NCBI GenBank assembly: GCA_028823185.1
Contig: JAPKBY010000108.1
Coordinates: forward strand, 1-6,476
Direction: 5' to 3'
DNA length: 6,476 nt
Origin: Planctomycetota bacterium
GTDB lineage: Bacteria; Planctomycetota; UBA1135; GCA-002686595
Shown here piece after piece: positions 6,128-6,476 of the stretch. The notes below the pieces were generated by a model. It ran no database searches. It was given only the letters and a program-made list of their open reading frames with translations, and was not told the DNA's origin. Both the position numbers and the translations under genes were made by a program. Position 1 is the first letter of the stretch, and each line of letters begins with the position of its first letter.

Positions 6128-6142
6128 CTGCCCCTATAAGTA

Positions 6143-6476
6143 ATGAGTAAGTCCCTGGTTATCGTCGAGTCGCCTACCAAGGCGCGGACCATCAAGAAGT
6201 TCCTGCCTGCCGGCTACATCGTGGAGGCAAGCGTAGGGCATGTCCGTGATCTGCCTGCAAAGGCGGAGCAGATCCCTGCCAAGTACAAGAAGGAGGCCTG
6301 GTCGCGGCTAGGAGTCAACGTAGAGAAGAACTTCGAGGCTCTCTATGTGGTTCCCCCCACGTCTAAGCCCCAAGTTAAGAAGCTCAAAGCGCTCTTGGCT
6401 GAGTGCGACACGCTCTATCTGGCGACCGATGAAGACCGCGAGGGAGAGGCGATCAGCTGGCACCTCCTAGAGCTCT
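6143..6476 (+). CDS. topA: DNA topoisomerase I (type IA), N-terminal 111 codons only
   Basis: Relaxes negatively supercoiled DNA by single-strand passage in the nucleoid. The visible part is the Toprim domain: it opens MSKSLVIVESPTKARTIKKF, with the general-acid Glu at position 9 as in E. coli TopA, followed by ASVGHVRDLP (29-38) and the metal-binding TDEDREGEAISWH (95-107; D96, D98, E100). The catalytic tyrosine, later domains and any C-terminal zinc domains lie beyond the window. The start is fixed by the family N-terminus and by an in-frame TAA only 6 bases upstream (6137-6139). No Shine-Dalgarno precedes it; the upstream bases read CCCCTATAAGTA. TATAAG at 6135-6140 looks like a -10 box but is too close to the ATG to be useful. 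The gene is probably driven by the promoter at 6028-6055. Confidence 0.95.
   Translation, partial: MSKSLVIVESPTKARTIKKFLPAGYIVEASVGHVRDLPAKAEQIPAKYKKEAWSRLGVNVEKNFEALYVVPPTSKPQVKKLKALLAECDTLYLATDEDREGEAISWHLLEL

Noticed and set aside
6135..6140. TATAAG directly before topA as a -10 box or leaderless promoter
   Set aside because: Only 2 bases separate it from the ATG, so transcription would begin inside the gene, and no -35 lies at proper spacing. The promoter at 6028-6055 is much better.

Overview
The window reads as ordinary chromosomal DNA from a moderately GC-rich, probably Gram-negative bacterium. GAG and CTC codons dominate, and Shine-Dalgarno sequences are weak or missing at all five visible gene starts. 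The mix of an exosortase/PEP-CTERM-type glycosyltransferase, a large DinG-like helicase and a GC-rich genome would fit the former Deltaproteobacteria (Myxococcota or Bradymonadia-like lineages). That placement is an inference held with low confidence. There are no tRNAs, rRNAs, CRISPR arrays, insertion sequences or phage genes.

Layout. The left 5.4 kb is a three-gene cluster on the minus strand, transcribed right to left. It starts with a 1116-residue DinG/XPD-type superfamily 2 helicase (2099-5449). This is followed, with a 4-base ATGA overlap, by a PrmA-type protein methyltransferase (1200-2102). After 34 bases comes a TIGR03087-like glycosyltransferase (1-1165) whose C-terminus runs off the window. 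The spacing suggests one transcript. A 124-base divergent intergenic region (5450-5573) holds several inverted repeats. On its far side, on the plus strand, lies a small stand-alone Rieske [2Fe-2S] protein (5574-5915), followed by a terminator-like hairpin and T8 tract. A structured 227-base gap then leads to topA, DNA topoisomerase I (6143 to the end, N-terminal 111 codons only).

The topA upstream region is the best-resolved regulatory region: a good sigma70-type promoter (TTGACG-N16-TATGTT, 6028-6055), a C8/G-rich hairpin just upstream of it, and a predicted leader of about 80 nt. The leader carries a strong stem-loop and a 10-codon upstream ORF ending Pro-Pro-stop. The genes do not form one obvious pathway. 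The helicase and topoisomerase act on DNA, PrmA modifies the ribosome, and the glycosyltransferase belongs to envelope or exopolysaccharide synthesis.

The most noteworthy points are: (i) the helicase carries an N-terminal DnaQ-like domain that appears to have lost its catalytic acidic residues, a DECE motif II in place of DEAH, and altered Fe-S cysteine spacing; (ii) the structured topA leader with a possible leader peptide; (iii) overlapping dyads between the divergent helicase and Rieske genes. I do not see a convincing new multi-gene system here.
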